Source of the DNA: Croceicoccus ponticola
Lineage (GTDB): Bacteria; Pseudomonadota; Alphaproteobacteria; Sphingomonadales; Sphingomonadaceae
Direction of reading: 5' to 3'
Assembly (NCBI RefSeq): GCF_004004515.1
Contig: NZ_RXOL01000010.1
Span: 1 to 63,975, forward strand
Length of the DNA: 63,975 nt
A program made the translations under genes and the position numbers. Positions 1-9,500 of the stretch are shown one piece after another; position 1 is the first letter of the stretch; each line of letters opens with the position of its first letter. The notes beneath the pieces are model-generated. The model was not told where the DNA came from and searched no databases. It worked only from the letters and a program-made list of their open reading frames with translations.

Positions 1-204
1 GTCGGCAGCGAACATCGGTCCGAACCTGTTCCACCAGAGCCGAACCGTCTCGTGGCATAGGTCGTAGCCGCGCTCGAAAAGCAGGTCTTCGACGTTCCGA
101 AGGGACAGCGGATATCGCACATACAGCGTCACCACCATGCGGATGATGTCCGGCGAAGAATGAAAATAACGGAACGGCGACGCGGGCTTTCTGGGACGTG
201 GCAT
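1..204 (-). CDS. IS6-family transposase, N-terminal fragment
   Basis: The 68 visible codons encode the N-terminal zinc-finger and helix-turn-helix part of an IS6/IS26-type DDE transposase. It starts at ATG 204 with MPRPRKPASPFRYFHSSP and contains FERGYDLCHETVRLWWNRFG, the DNA-binding region conserved in this family. The DDE catalytic domain lies beyond the left edge, so intactness cannot be judged. It is clearly related to, but not identical with, the complete copy at 33801-34517. It is nearer in sequence to the stump at 34578-34653, so at least two IS6 lineages are present. Confidence 0.85.
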   Translation of the reverse strand, partial: MPRPRKPASPFRYFHSSPDIIRMVVTLYVRYPLSLRNVEDLLFERGYDLCHETVRLWWNRFGPMFAAD

Positions 205-254
205 AGCCCCGACCTACCCCATGCAGCTCACGGTGCAATCCTTCTGACAACACC
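1..254 (-). mobile_element. IS6-family element, 5' part, cut by window edge
   Basis: This is the transposase-start end of an IS6-type element running off the left edge. The terminus reads inward as GGTGTTGTCAGAAGG and is followed by TGCACC. It matches the pattern of the complete copy near 34.57 kb (GGCCCTGTCAAAGCA then TGCACC) and of the relic ending at 34703. This shared pattern places the IS boundary at about 254. The other end is outside the window. Confidence 0.85.
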
Positions 255-415
255 CCTTCGCCATCCAGCGTCACCTGATCTCCCGCAATACCATGCGCAA
301 CTTCCGATCCGCCGCCATGGCGGAATGGAATGCCGCGTCCGCCGCGGCAGCATGAGATTTCAATTTTGGACCCTTGCTCGGCCCGGCAAAGTTATCCTGA
401 CAAGCCCGACCAACC

Positions 416-916
416 CTATGATCTGGCGCGGGCGAAACGAAAATTGCGGACGAAGGGCACGCCATTATCGTCCACGTCCGCGGCGCTTTCCGTCATTTCC
501 AACCCATCGGCGGAAATCGCGTAAGTTCGAACCGATTCAAGTTGTTTGTCGCGCGCCAGACTCATCACCAGTACATTTGGAGCTGGAGAATTCACCGCTG
601 CGGTATCGCCCTCGCCAGCATAGCCACTGCCTGAATTGGCCTGGCCATCGCGACGATAGCTGACAGACATATCACGCACGCCGCCATCATCGTCGACAAT
701 GTGGATGCGCGTTTCCCAGCGGCCGTTGCGCAGATCAACGAATTCATAGGTCACGCTTTTCGGCGGCGCGCCATAAGTTGTGGGCATGGTTTTGACGTCG
801 AGTTCCCATTTACCAAGAAACGGAGAAACGGGTCCGGCCGACGCCGCCAGGACCGGGGTAGTGGCACTTAACAGGCAAGAAAATGCCAATCCGGCTACCG
901 GCATGGGCAACTTCAT
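416..916 (-). CDS. Secreted protein of unknown function
   Basis: A 166-residue protein with a clear Sec signal peptide: positive start MKLPMP, a hydrophobic stretch to about residue 20, and a probable cut after the Ala-rich LAASA segment. ATG 916 is chosen because an AAGGAGA ribosome site sits correctly before it; an upstream in-frame ATG at 937 has none. The mature part opens with FLGKWELDVKTMP and TYGAPPK, a style seen in small periplasmic proteins of sphingomonads. I do not recognise a named domain or catalytic motif. It stands alone between IS6 and ISNCY sequences, so it may be the only surviving native gene at this end of the window. Confidence 0.7.
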   Translation of the reverse strand: MKLPMPVAGLAFSCLLSATTPVLAASAGPVSPFLGKWELDVKTMPTTYGAPPKSVTYEFVDLRNGRWETRIHIVDDDGGVRDMSVSYRRDGQANSGSGYAGEGDTAAVNSPAPNVLVMSLARDKQLESVRTYAISADGLEMTESAADVDDNGVPFVRNFRFARARS

Positions 917-1094
917 CGCAAATCTCCTTGTTTCCAATTCGATAGTTGCACATTCTCGTTGTAGGCCAAGCTGTCAATGGGCACCTAAGTTTCCGTAGAT
1001 GTGGGCGCCCAAAATTCCCTATCCTGGCGGTTCGGGACTGTCGGCGATCAGCCGTATTCGGGATCGGGGTTTCCTTTCCTGGGTAGTCACTCGC

Positions 1095-1111
1095 GGGGTG
1101 CTGTCAGTCTA
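1095..1111. repeat. Orphan IS6-type terminus
   Basis: The sequence GGGGTGCTGTCAGTC is the same as the transposase-distal end of the IS6 relic at 35441 (read on the other strand) and nearly the same as the left end of the complete copy at 33737. No transposase sequence follows; homology stops within about 20 bases and an ISNCY element begins 36 bases later. I read it as the scar of a former IS6 copy. Confidence 0.6.
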
Positions 1112-1201
1112 ATTACGGTCCCGGTCAACTCCCTGTCTCCATGTCCGCGCAAAATAGAGAAGTCACAAATTCTGCCAAATAGAGATGTCACTGGTTGAAG
1201 T

Positions 1202-1302
1202 AGCAGGGGCTGCGTGGAGCCCCTCGATCTGGCGCAACGCAGCCCCTGCTGGTGCGCTGGTCTGGCAGTAATGAGGCCGGGACCCGCTGCGACAGCAGCG
1301 GG
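1202..1302. terminator. Two strong hairpins behind the ISNCY transposase
   Basis: AGCAGGGGCTGCGT (1202-1215) pairs perfectly with 1237-1250, a 14-bp stem. CCCGCTGC (1283-1290) pairs with GCAGCGGG (1295-1302) across a 4-base loop. They lie directly downstream of the transposase stop (1321, minus strand). No clear U-tract follows, so factor-independent termination is not certain; they may instead block read-through into or out of the element. Confidence 0.5.
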
Positions 1303-1320
1303 CTCCCTGGGTGGCGCGGA

Positions 1321-2619
1321 TCAGTCAGGACAAGCGAACATATGGATCGGCTGCGATTTCCGGCTCGGTTCACTATTATTGCGCCGCATGGGTTCGCGCT
1401 GTTCCTGCATTAGCCGGGCCATCGTCAAAGCTGCATCGAGACGCTCGTTGTCGACCACCGCAGACGGGTTCACCCGCCGGATCTTGTCGAACACCCGATA
1501 GGGCAGGCTGCTTCCTTCGTGCTGGATCTCGACCCTCCCATCGGGATACTCGCAGACCATCACCCGCTTGAGCGCAAGAGCCTGGCTGATCTCGTTCGGC
1601 TCGAGGATGAATATGGCCTTGTTGTAGCGCAGCGTCAGGGAAGCAGTCACCTTGCGCTCCTCGCGCCACACCATCACAGCTTTGGGATCGTCATGAACCG
1701 CAAGCGGGCGGTGAAGGTCGCGCGGATCGAACGGCGCCCTGGCGAACCGCTGGTTGTGGCGCGCCATGTAGCCGGGCAGGAACGCGTTGGCCTCGGCAAT
1801 CGACGAGATGCCCTCCAGCCTCATCGCCTTGACCAGGCGATCCTGCAGGGTCCCGTTTGCCCGCTCGACCCGGCCCTTGGCCTGCGGCGAGTTGGCGCAA
1901 ATAATCTTGATATTGAGCGCATCGACCGCACGGCCGAAGTGGGTCATGCCGTCGCCACGGTCCGATGTCCGGGTTCTGCGAAACACGCTGTGCTTGTCCG
2001 AATCGAACGCCACCAGCTTGCCGTGGCGTTCGATATACTCGCGGGTTGCATCCATGTAGGCGAAGGTGTTCTCGCTCTCGACCATCTTGAGATGCATGAG
2101 CTCGCTGGTCGCGTCATCGATATAGACAAGCAGAGTCGATTGCGGCCCGCGATCCTCAAACCACCAGTGCTTCGAGCCATCGACCTGGATCAGCTCGCCC
2201 CGGCAGTCCCGGCGATAGCGGGGCTGGTAGACCCGCGGACGACGCGCCGCCCGGTCCTTCCAAAGGCCCGCCGTCATTATCCACTGGCGCAGCGTCTCGT
2301 GCGAAACAGTGATCCCGTGACGATCGGACAGATACTCCGCCGCCAGCGTCGGACCGAAATCATGGTAGTGTTCGCGAACGATCGCAATGACCCGATCCCG
2401 AAACGCATCGTCATATCGGCGGTTGCTCGGCCGGCCGCGCTTCCACGATATCAGCGCTTCCGGTCCGCCGGCACGCACACGGCCGAGCAAGCGGAATATC
2501 TGACGGCGACTGAGCCCGAGCAACGCTGCGGCATCCTCCACCCGAAGATCCCGGCGTCCGACCCGTTGCAGCGTATCGTATCGTGAAAGCTCGCCATGGC
2601 TCATCGCCACCACCGTCAT
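1321..2619 (-). CDS. ISNCY-family transposase
   Basis: A 432-residue DDE transposase. An N-terminal helix-turn-helix (about residues 23-50, VEDAAALLGLSRRQIFRLLG) is followed by a second DNA-binding segment (WKRGRPSN and ITVSHETLRQWI) and an integrase core. The core acidic residues are D147 in IQVDGSKHWWF, D206 or D208 in AFDSDKHSVF, and E253 in NSPQAKGRVERANGTLQ. That last signature is typical of the ISNCY group and IS481-like retroviral integrase folds. ATG 2619 is preferred over upstream starts because GGGAGGA lies in front of it. The reading frame and both inverted repeats are intact, so the element may be active. Confidence 0.9.
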   Translation of the reverse strand: MTVVAMSHGELSRYDTLQRVGRRDLRVEDAAALLGLSRRQIFRLLGRVRAGGPEALISWKRGRPSNRRYDDAFRDRVIAIVREHYHDFGPTLAAEYLSDRHGITVSHETLRQWIMTAGLWKDRAARRPRVYQPRYRRDCRGELIQVDGSKHWWFEDRGPQSTLLVYIDDATSELMHLKMVESENTFAYMDATREYIERHGKLVAFDSDKHSVFRRTRTSDRGDGMTHFGRAVDALNIKIICANSPQAKGRVERANGTLQDRLVKAMRLEGISSIAEANAFLPGYMARHNQRFARAPFDPRDLHRPLAVHDDPKAVMVWREERKVTASLTLRYNKAIFILEPNEISQALALKRVMVCEYPDGRVEIQHEGSSLPYRVFDKIRRVNPSAVVDNERLDAALTMARLMQEQREPMRRNNSEPSRKSQPIHMFACPD

Positions 2620-2747
2620 AAGCACGTCCTCCCTGTCAGGGAGAACCATGCCACCGGGACCACAAGACATCCCACAATGGTGACATCTCTAACTTGCGGG
2701 GAGTGACATCTCTATTTTGCGCTTACACTCCAAAATTATGGAAACCG

Positions 2748-2764
2748 CCATTATGTGAAATGAC
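2748..2764 (+). repeat. Dispersed 17-bp motif, copy 1
   Basis: CCATTATGTGAAATGAC recurs with one change (CCATTATGTGAAGTGAC) at 59052-59068. Both copies lie in intergenic DNA beside mobile or defence genes. The surrounding 2723-2950 stretch holds no gene. Confidence 0.45.
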
Positions 2765-2950
2765 CGTCTCCCAACATTCGGACCGACCTCCCACAAACCA
2801 CTCGACTTCGCTGCCCGTTCGAGCATTGCTGTCCTCACCGGCTGCGACGTAGATCTCCCGCAGCTGCCCCGCCCCGACCGCTCCGACGCGTGATCCGGGG
2901 CTGTCCCTGGTAGGAGCGGCACGGTGCTGCTCCCGATCAGGAGAGCCACC

Positions 2951-3193
2951 ATGGCAAAGAAGAACGAAACCGCTGCAGCCGAAGCGGCAACCACCCCCAC
3001 CAGCAAGATCGACATGGTGATCGCGCTGCTGCGCTGCGAGGACGGCGCGACGCTCGCCGAGATGATCGCGGCGACCGGCTGGCTGCCGCACACGACCCGC
3101 GCGGTGCTTACCGGCCTCAGGAAGAAGGGCCACGTCATCGAGAAGAGCAAACGCGATGACGTGACCTGCTGGCGCATCACGGGAGAAGCGTGA
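2951..3193 (+). CDS. DUF3489 domain protein
   Basis: An 80-residue protein with an Ala/Thr-rich N-terminus, then a winged-helix-like core: IDMVIALLRCEDGATLAEMI, TGWLPHTTRAVLTGLRKKG and ITGEA at the end. This is the DUF3489 pattern of small proteins found with phage-like serine recombinases in alphaproteobacteria. ATG 2951 follows a CAGGAGAG ribosome site. The stop overlaps the start of the DUF2924 gene (TGATG), so the three genes at 2951-5282 are translationally coupled. The role is unknown; the fold suggests DNA binding, perhaps as a recombinase accessory factor (inference). Confidence 0.85.
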   Translation: MAKKNETAAAEAATTPTSKIDMVIALLRCEDGATLAEMIAATGWLPHTTRAVLTGLRKKGHVIEKSKRDDVTCWRITGEA

Positions 3194-3627
3194 TGGCCGC
3201 CGGCAGTCTCGAACACGAGCTCGCCGCGCTCGAGACCCTGCAACTGCCGGACCTGCGGCAGAAATGGACGACGGTATCGGACGCCCCCGTCCCCCGCGTC
3301 AGCGCCGCCCTGCTGCGCTATGCCCTCGCCTTCGAACTACAGGCCAGGGTCCATGGCGGGCTGTCGCGGCGAACGCGGCAGAAACTCGACCAGCTGGCGG
3401 ACGGTGCGACCCAGACCCGCGATACCCGACCCGGCATGCGGCTGATGCGCGAGTGGAACGGTACGCTCCATGTCGTCACCATCGAAGAGGATGGCGCGAT
3501 TGTCTGGAACGAGCGGACATGGGGTTCCCTGAGCAGCGTCGCCCGCGCGATTACCGGCACCCGCTGGTCGGGTCCGGCCTTCTTCGGCCTGAAAGAAAGA
3601 CAGCAGCAGAGGAAGTCCGCAGCATGA
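3193..3627 (+). CDS. DUF2924 domain protein
   Basis: A 144-residue protein of the DUF2924 family, almost always encoded directly before a large serine recombinase in alphaproteobacteria. Visible landmarks are LRQKWTTVSDAPVPRVSAALL, the helical LAFELQARVHGGLS, and the C-terminal beta-rich LMREWNGTLHVVTIEEDG followed by WNERTWGSLSSVARAITGTRWSGPAFFGL. That last segment is the family signature. ATG 3193 (one base shared with the previous stop) is chosen; GTG 3190 is equally possible. Its own stop overlaps the recombinase start by four bases (ATGA). It probably assists or controls the recombinase, but no biochemical role is established to my knowledge. Confidence 0.88.
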   Translation: MAAGSLEHELAALETLQLPDLRQKWTTVSDAPVPRVSAALLRYALAFELQARVHGGLSRRTRQKLDQLADGATQTRDTRPGMRLMREWNGTLHVVTIEEDGAIVWNERTWGSLSSVARAITGTRWSGPAFFGLKERQQQRKSAA

Positions 3628-5282
3628 GAACAATCCGCTGCGCGATCTATACGAGGAAGTCGAGCGACGAGGGACTGGAGCAGGACTTCAATTCGCTGGA
3701 TGCCCAGCGCGAGGCGTGCGCCGCCTATGTGCTGAGCCAGGCCAGCGAAGGCTGGAAGCTGAACCCCGGGTTCTACGATGACGGTGGCCTGTCGGGCGGA
3801 ACGCTCGAGCGCCCTGCGCTTCAGAAACTGCTGGGTGATGTTCGCGAAGGCCGCATCGACATCATCGTCGTCTACAAGGTCGATCGCCTCACCCGCTCGC
3901 TGTTGGACTTTGCAAAGCTGGTCGAAGCACTCGATGCCGCCGACACCAGCTTCGTCTCGGTGACCCAGTCGTTCAACACGACAACCAGCATGGGCCGGCT
4001 GACGCTGAACATGTTGTTGTCGTTCGCCCAGTTCGAACGCGAGGTCACCGCCGAACGCATCCGCGACAAGATCGCGGCTTCGAAAGCCAAGGGCATGTGG
4101 ATGGGGGGAACCCCGCCGCTGGGATACAGACCCGATGGCCGGAGCCTGGCGATCGTCGAGGACCATGCCGCGCTGATCCGCGATATCTTCGATCGCTATC
4201 GCCGGCTGGGCAATGTCCGGCTGGTTGCGGACAGCCTGTTGGCCGACGGGATCACCACCCCTTGCCGCGTCAACGGCAAGGGACGGTCCTATGGCGGCTG
4301 CGCTTTTACCCGCGGCCAACTCTATACGATCCTCAGGAACCCGATCTATGCCGGCAGGATTCCGCACAAGGACAAGGTCTGGCCCGGCAACCATCCCGCC
4401 ATCATCGGGCAGGCCATGTGGGACGCAGTGCAGGCCCAGCTCTCCGACAATGTGAAGGGCCATCGCACGACAAGAGAAGCCAATGCCAGCCTGCTCGCTG
4501 GCCTTCTGGTCGAGCCCGACGGCAATCCGCTCATTCCGGTCCATACGACCAGGGAGCACCGGCGTTACCGCTACTATGTGAGCAAAGCGCATCAGCATGG
4601 CACGGCTGATCCCGACACCAGCGCGCTGCGGCTACCGGCCCGCGAGATCGAGCAGGTCGTCAAACAGGAGCTGACCTCGCTGCTCGCCGATCCCATCGAT
4701 CTTGTCGCACGCTGCGGGATCGCCATCACGCCGGCGATGTTCGAGCGGCTAACGATCGGCTGCGAACAGCTGGGCGTTGATCTCAGGCGCGGCAGCAACG
4801 CGAAGCTGAAAGCATTGCTGCACCGGATCGTCGTGCATCGCGACCGGCTCGACCTGGTCCTCTCACCTTCGGGACTGATCGAACTGCTGAAGATCGAGGA
4901 ACCTGAAAGCGTGCCGGGCGAAGTCATCTGCAAGACCCGGGTCCGGCTGACCCGCAGCGGTCGCGCCATCCGGCTCGTGCACGACAATGGCTGTACCATT
5001 ACCGGCGATCCCTATCCGACGCTGCTCGGTCTTCTCGTCAAGGGTCGACGCTGGTGGGTCGAGCTTGCCCGAGGTGAACTCGATGTCGCCGGGCTGGCCC
5101 GGCGCGAGAACGTCAATCCGTCGTACCTGACCCGGGTGGCACGACTGGCGCTGCTGTCGCCCAGCGTCATCGAAGCGATCCTGGCCGGAAAGACCCGCAC
5201 TGATCTTGATGGCAACCGGTCCCTGGCGCTGGTGGGCAGGACTTCGAACTGGGCCGAGCAACAACGTCTGCTGATCGCCTGA
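3624..5282 (+). CDS. Large serine recombinase (phage-type integrase)
   Basis: A 552-residue site-specific recombinase. The N-terminal resolvase domain carries the catalytic serine in IYTRKSSDEG (Ser13 by position in the Y-x-R-x-S motif) and DRLTRS at residues 87-92. A recombinase domain follows (TPPLGYR, FTRGQLYTILRNPIYAG, HPAIIGQAMWDAVQAQL), then a C-terminal region with a helix-turn-helix-like end (LARRENVNPSYLTRVARLALLSPSVIEAIL). The usual Cys-rich zinc ribbon of large serine integrases is not obvious. The gene is coupled to the DUF3489/DUF2924 pair by an ATGA overlap. It is probably the integration enzyme of a genomic island, which would explain the accessory genes to its right. Attachment sites were not identified. 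Confidence 0.92.
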   Translation: MRTIRCAIYTRKSSDEGLEQDFNSLDAQREACAAYVLSQASEGWKLNPGFYDDGGLSGGTLERPALQKLLGDVREGRIDIIVVYKVDRLTRSLLDFAKLVEALDAADTSFVSVTQSFNTTTSMGRLTLNMLLSFAQFEREVTAERIRDKIAASKAKGMWMGGTPPLGYRPDGRSLAIVEDHAALIRDIFDRYRRLGNVRLVADSLLADGITTPCRVNGKGRSYGGCAFTRGQLYTILRNPIYAGRIPHKDKVWPGNHPAIIGQAMWDAVQAQLSDNVKGHRTTREANASLLAGLLVEPDGNPLIPVHTTREHRRYRYYVSKAHQHGTADPDTSALRLPAREIEQVVKQELTSLLADPIDLVARCGIAITPAMFERLTIGCEQLGVDLRRGSNAKLKALLHRIVVHRDRLDLVLSPSGLIELLKIEEPESVPGEVICKTRVRLTRSGRAIRLVHDNGCTITGDPYPTLLGLLVKGRRWWVELARGELDVAGLARRENVNPSYLTRVARLALLSPSVIEAILAGKTRTDLDGNRSLALVGRTSNWAEQQRLLIA

Positions 5283-5592
5283 AGTATCCGCAACCCGAAC
5301 GGGACTGTGCAACGCAACAGTTGGCGTCCAACATCCGTACCGAGGTTGCCGTTACATCGCCTGTCCCGCGATCTTCACGCCAAGAGCGGATCCCTTGCCA
5401 TTTGTCGCATCAACACCAGCACCAACAGGCGGCTATCCTCGACCGGGACAAGTCGCTATCGGCGTCCGATCGCAATTTCGATAATCGTGGTATTCTGCGA
5501 CCGGGTCTGATTAATGGCGACCGGTCGTATTCGCCGCAGGATGCATGATGCAGGAGCAACTGCATCCGACGCAGCAAAATGAAAGGCCAGTA
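5283..5592. other. Intergenic region before the MucR-type gene
   Basis: About 310 bases without a supported gene. It should hold the promoter of the MucR-type regulator and may hold the recombinase attachment site, since integrase genes often lie at the island edge, but I see no direct repeat that proves it. Confidence 0.4.
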
Positions 5593-6204
5593 ATGGACCA
5601 GGACCTGACCCCCGAAACGCTCATCACCCTCACCTCCGATATTGTCGCTGCCCATGTCAGCAACAACGCGGTCAAGGTCGGCGATGTCGCAACGCTGATC
5701 AACTCCATCTACGCTGCACTCGCCGGTCTCGGGACTTCGGTCAGCGAAGAACTGCCGCCCGAACCGGCAGTCCCGGTCCGCTCTTCGGTCAAGCCCGACT
5801 ACATCGTGTGTCTGGAAGACGGCAAGAAGCTCAAGATGCTCAAGCGTCACCTCATGACCCATTACAACATGACGCCCGATGACTATCGCAAGCGCTGGAA
5901 CCTGCCGGCCGACTATCCGATGGTCTCCCCGAACTATGCTGCCAAGCGTCGCGAACTGGCCCTGAAGATCGGCCTTGGCCGTAAAGCCACCCAGCCTGCA
6001 CCCGAACCTGCACCGGCCAAGCCGGCACCGCGCAAGGCCGCAACGGGCAAGATGGCAGCAACGAAGGCGAATGCGACAAAGGCAGCGCCGCGCAAGGCCG
6101 CAGCGCCCAAGGCAACGACCGACATGGCACCTGCCAGCCAGACCGCGCCCACCAAGCGCGCACCGGCCAGGAAGAAGCAGGCCGCCAGGACTGACGCCGC
6201 CTGA
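5593..6204 (+). CDS. MucR/Ros-family transcriptional regulator with basic tail
   Basis: A 203-residue protein. The first 135 residues match the MucR/Ros family: LTSDIVAAHVSNN for the dimer part, then a zinc-finger-like segment with CLEDGKKLKMLKRHLMTH (one Cys and spaced His) and YNMTPDDYRKRWNLPADYPM. These proteins bind AT-rich DNA and silence or tune surface and horizontally acquired genes. The last 65 residues are an Ala/Lys/Pro-rich tail with repeated PRKAA units, much like histone H1 tails, and unusual next to the 130-150 residue family norm. ATG 5593 follows GAAAGG. The position just after an island integrase suggests a silencer carried by the island (inference). Confidence 0.9.
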   Translation: MDQDLTPETLITLTSDIVAAHVSNNAVKVGDVATLINSIYAALAGLGTSVSEELPPEPAVPVRSSVKPDYIVCLEDGKKLKMLKRHLMTHYNMTPDDYRKRWNLPADYPMVSPNYAAKRRELALKIGLGRKATQPAPEPAPAKPAPRKAATGKMAATKANATKAAPRKAAAPKATTDMAPASQTAPTKRAPARKKQAARTDAA

Positions 6205-6343
6205 GGTCGGCGCCCGCTCAACCGGGATGGGGTGGCATTGCTCCAACTGACTGCGAGCATGCCCATAGGATTGCCGGCGGGATGGATCTGCCCAGATCGG
6301 GCACCGGAATGCCCTGTCTCTGAACTTCACAGGTCCATGTGGT

Positions 6344-6481
6344 TCAGCGACCGCAGCAGGGTTCGCATGCGATCCCGTCACCGTCGGCATCCAGCAAAGT
6401 CCGGCAGCCGGGCTGCCCTCGATAGAGCGGTGCCGCACCGGCGGCCCGTGCCCCCTTGCGGTTCCTGAACCAGACGCCTGC
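6344..6481 (-). pseudogene. Remnant of an excalibur calcium-binding domain
   Basis: A 45-codon open segment with no start codon, bounded upstream by a stop, encodes APLYRGQPGC and LLDADGDGIACEP. That is the excalibur motif (DxDxDGxACE), usually at the C-terminus of secreted nucleases or cell-surface proteins. The rest of the protein is gone. The remaining DNA of the 6205-6590 gap shows no other gene. Confidence 0.5.
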
Positions 6482-6590
6482 TCAAGATGCGGCGCCTCCG
6501 GACGCTACCGCAGGTTGAGCAGCGTGGTTCAGTTCGCTTCATGTTGCTGCCCGGGCCGATGCGATCTGAATTGCCCGCAGACCAACTCCG

Positions 6591-9500
6591 TCACAATGCG
6601 CCGGAAATCTTTGCCTGCAGGTCGGCCCCGACGCGCCTGAAACCGAGAAGGCGGGCGGCGCTGCGGATGAGATCGGCGTCGTCGCCGCCGGCGTTGTCCT
6701 CGCGCGCCAGTGCCAGCGCGGCTTTCACCTCGAGCGCGGAGATGTTCGCAGCCTTCAGTGTCGCGCCGCTCTCCATCGAGCGATCCCGCACCGGCGGCCT
6801 CTCCGATTGATCGCGGGTGAACGAGAAGGTCCCGTCCGACAGCAGCTGGCTGTCATGCGATTGGGCGCGGGCTAGTGCGGCCCGCGTAGCCGTCACGATG
6901 CGCGACCCGGCCTTCTCTTTGCCGAAGCAAGAGGCAATGCGCCGAGCGGCCTCCTCGACGTGGATCGGGCCTTTCGCCTCGATGATCCGCTTCACAAGAT
7001 CGGCCAGGACCGCCGTGCTCACCTCGTGGGGTTCCTGCAGACTGTTCACCGGGAACACCGCTCGCTGGTAGGCCGGCATCTTGCGCTCGACGATGTCGGC
7101 TATCGCGATGACGGGGACGGGTTCGTCCACCGTTGGCAAAGCTGGCCGGGACTCGTTTGCGCCTTCGACCTTGATACCCGCCTCGGCCGCTTCCCTCGCG
7201 GCGACGAGGGCATGGCGCAACCGCTCGATCTCGGCACGACGATTGTAGAACCAGTCCGTGCTCCAGATGCGGTGGAACCGCCAGCCAAGGTGCTCGAGCA
7301 CGTCCTGGCGCAGGCGGTCTCGCTCGCGGGCCCAGAGCGCGCTGTGATAGGCGGCTCCGTCACATTCGACGGCGAGCACATAGGTGCCCGGTCGCTCGGA
7401 ATGGCGCACGCCGATGTCGATGCGGAAACCGGCCGATCCGACTTGTGGGTCGGCGAGGAAGCCGAAGCTGCGGATAACGTCGGCCACGTCCTCCTCGAAA
7501 GGCGTATCCGCGTCGAGCCCAGTCGGCGAGTGCTCCTCGAGCTGGCCCGACTTTGCGTATTCGAGGAAGCGCTTGAGAATCCGCGGGCCTTGGCCTGCGG
7601 TTCTGCTGACGTCGATATCGCCGGGATCGAACGAGGCGAACACTTCGCAGCGGATGCGCGCGCGGGTGAAAAGGACGTTGAGGCGCCGTTCCCCGCCTTC
7701 CCCGTTTACAGGACCGAACGACATGCTTGTCAGCCTACCACCTGCAACGGCTGGGCCATAGCCGACACTCACGAGGATGACATCGCGCTCATCGCCCTGA
7801 ACGTTCTCGATGTTCTTGACGAAGATGTCCTCGGACTGCCCTTCGCGCATGAAGGCGTCGAGGACGGTGTCGCCGCGTCTGGCGAGCTCGAGCAGTTCAG
7901 TAATTAGGTTGCGCTGAGCGAAAGAGAAGGTGACGATACCAAGTGAAAGGCTCGGATTCTTGCGCGCGTGCTCGGCGACCCGGGCGACGATCGCCTCGCC
8001 CTCTTTGCGGTTGTCGCGTTTCCCGCCCTTGTCGTAGACGCCTGCGACCTGCGTAAAACACAGGCCGAACTCCGGATCGGCTTGGAGAGGCGACGGCGGG
8101 AGTATCAGGCCGTCCTCGTAAAACTCCCGGTTCGAGACTTTGATCAGTGAGGGGTCGCGCGAGCGGTAGTGCCATTGGAGCATCCGCGAACCGAGTCCAC
8201 GTGCCTCGCACAGCGTCAGTACGCTTTCCATCGCGCCTACCTTCGCGGCGCCCGCCAGCAGTTCGGGCTCATCCTCGTCAGCATCATCGTTGGCCGCAAG
8301 CCTGTCGAAGAACGACGATGGCGGAAGCTGTTTTTGATCGCCGACCACGACGATCTGATTCGCGCGAGCAATTGCGCCGAGCGCGTCCTCGGGCCGGACC
8401 TGGCTGGCCTCGTCGATGACGAGCAGGTCGAACGAAAGGGCGTTCGGCGGCAAATACTGGGCGACCGAGATCGGGCTCATTAACAGCACCGGTTTGATCC
8501 GCTGGATCGCTGTGCCCGCCCTTTCGAAGAGGCGTCGGATCGCGAGGTGACGCATCTTCTTGCCGATCTCGCTTCGGATCACCCCCATCTCGCCTTGGGC
8601 GCCCTGCGGGACTTGGGCAAGGTGGCCGGCGAGGATGTCGGTGACGTTGTCCTTCAGACGCTCGCGCTCAAGCCGGCCGAACGTGGCCACGAGCTCGTGG
8701 CGCTTCTCCATCGGCAGGTCGCGGAGGATGGGCGACTGTTCGAGCGCTTGGCGCCACAGTCCCTCGGCACGCGCGAAACGCAGCTCCACGACCGCGGCCG
8801 GCCCATCGACGGCGCCGGTCCGCATGCATTCTGCCAGGTCGGCCAGACCTGCGGCGGTCATCCGGCCTTGCATCCGCGCCAGCCGCACCCAACCAACATA
8901 CCGATCCGTCGCCATCGCCATGTTCCCGATGCGAAGGACTATGGACCACACTTCGGCTTGTTCGAACCGTTCGGCCCCGAACGTGGCGGGATCGAGGTTG
9001 AGGAAGTCGGTGGCGGCGGCGAGCGTCGACCGTGCGGTGGTCGCAGTCTCGATCAGCCGGCGCAGCATTGACGTCGCGTCATCGGAGGCGGCTAACTCGC
9101 TTGCGGCCACGGGCGCCGCCTTGAGGGCAGCTTGGCTTAGATTGTCGCACCAGCCTGCGATTGAGATCAGCAAGGCGAAGTCGCTTCGTTCGCCCCGCCA
9201 GGCGTCCCCGAGTATCCGGGCACCGTAGGCCTGATCAGTTTCCCAGGCGGCCCGCTTGCTTCCGACGTTACCGAGGGCATCAACTAGGGCAACCCTCTCA
9301 GGGGCCGCCTTTGGCAGCGGGCCGCAGAGCAGGCCGGCGAGTTCCCGCGAAGCCCCTCGATATGCGCCGCCGAGCCGGGAGAAGAAAGAGTTGCAGCCCG
9401 CGACGAGCGGCCCGCGGAGTCCTGTGACTGGGTGGGCGAAGGCTACATCTATGAAGTTCGGCGCCTGTGCGTCGAATTCGGCGCGCCATTCGGACCCAGC

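Larger units (their letters stand above)
1147..2722 (-). mobile_element. Complete ISNCY-type insertion sequence, about 1.58 kb
   Basis: Both ends carry the inverted repeat GCGCAAAATAGAGAWGTCAC (left at 1147, right end at 2722 on the opposite strand). Inside each end a second TAGAGATGTCAC copy follows after about 12-13 bases, so each terminus holds two likely transposase-binding boxes. One transposase gene fills the element. I could not find a convincing target-site duplication next to the ends. Confidence 0.85.

Noticed and set aside
1519-2586. Long open frame on the plus strand opposite the ISNCY transposase
   Set aside because: It is the antisense shadow of a transposase with clear DDE motifs; no ribosome site or family match.
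3264-3623. N-terminal extension of the serine recombinase frame
   Set aside because: It overlaps the DUF2924 gene; the true start is ATG 3624, two residues before the resolvase strand.
3624-5592. tRNA gene as attachment site for the recombinase
   Set aside because: No cloverleaf or T-loop consensus was noticed; large serine integrases also use sites outside tRNA genes.
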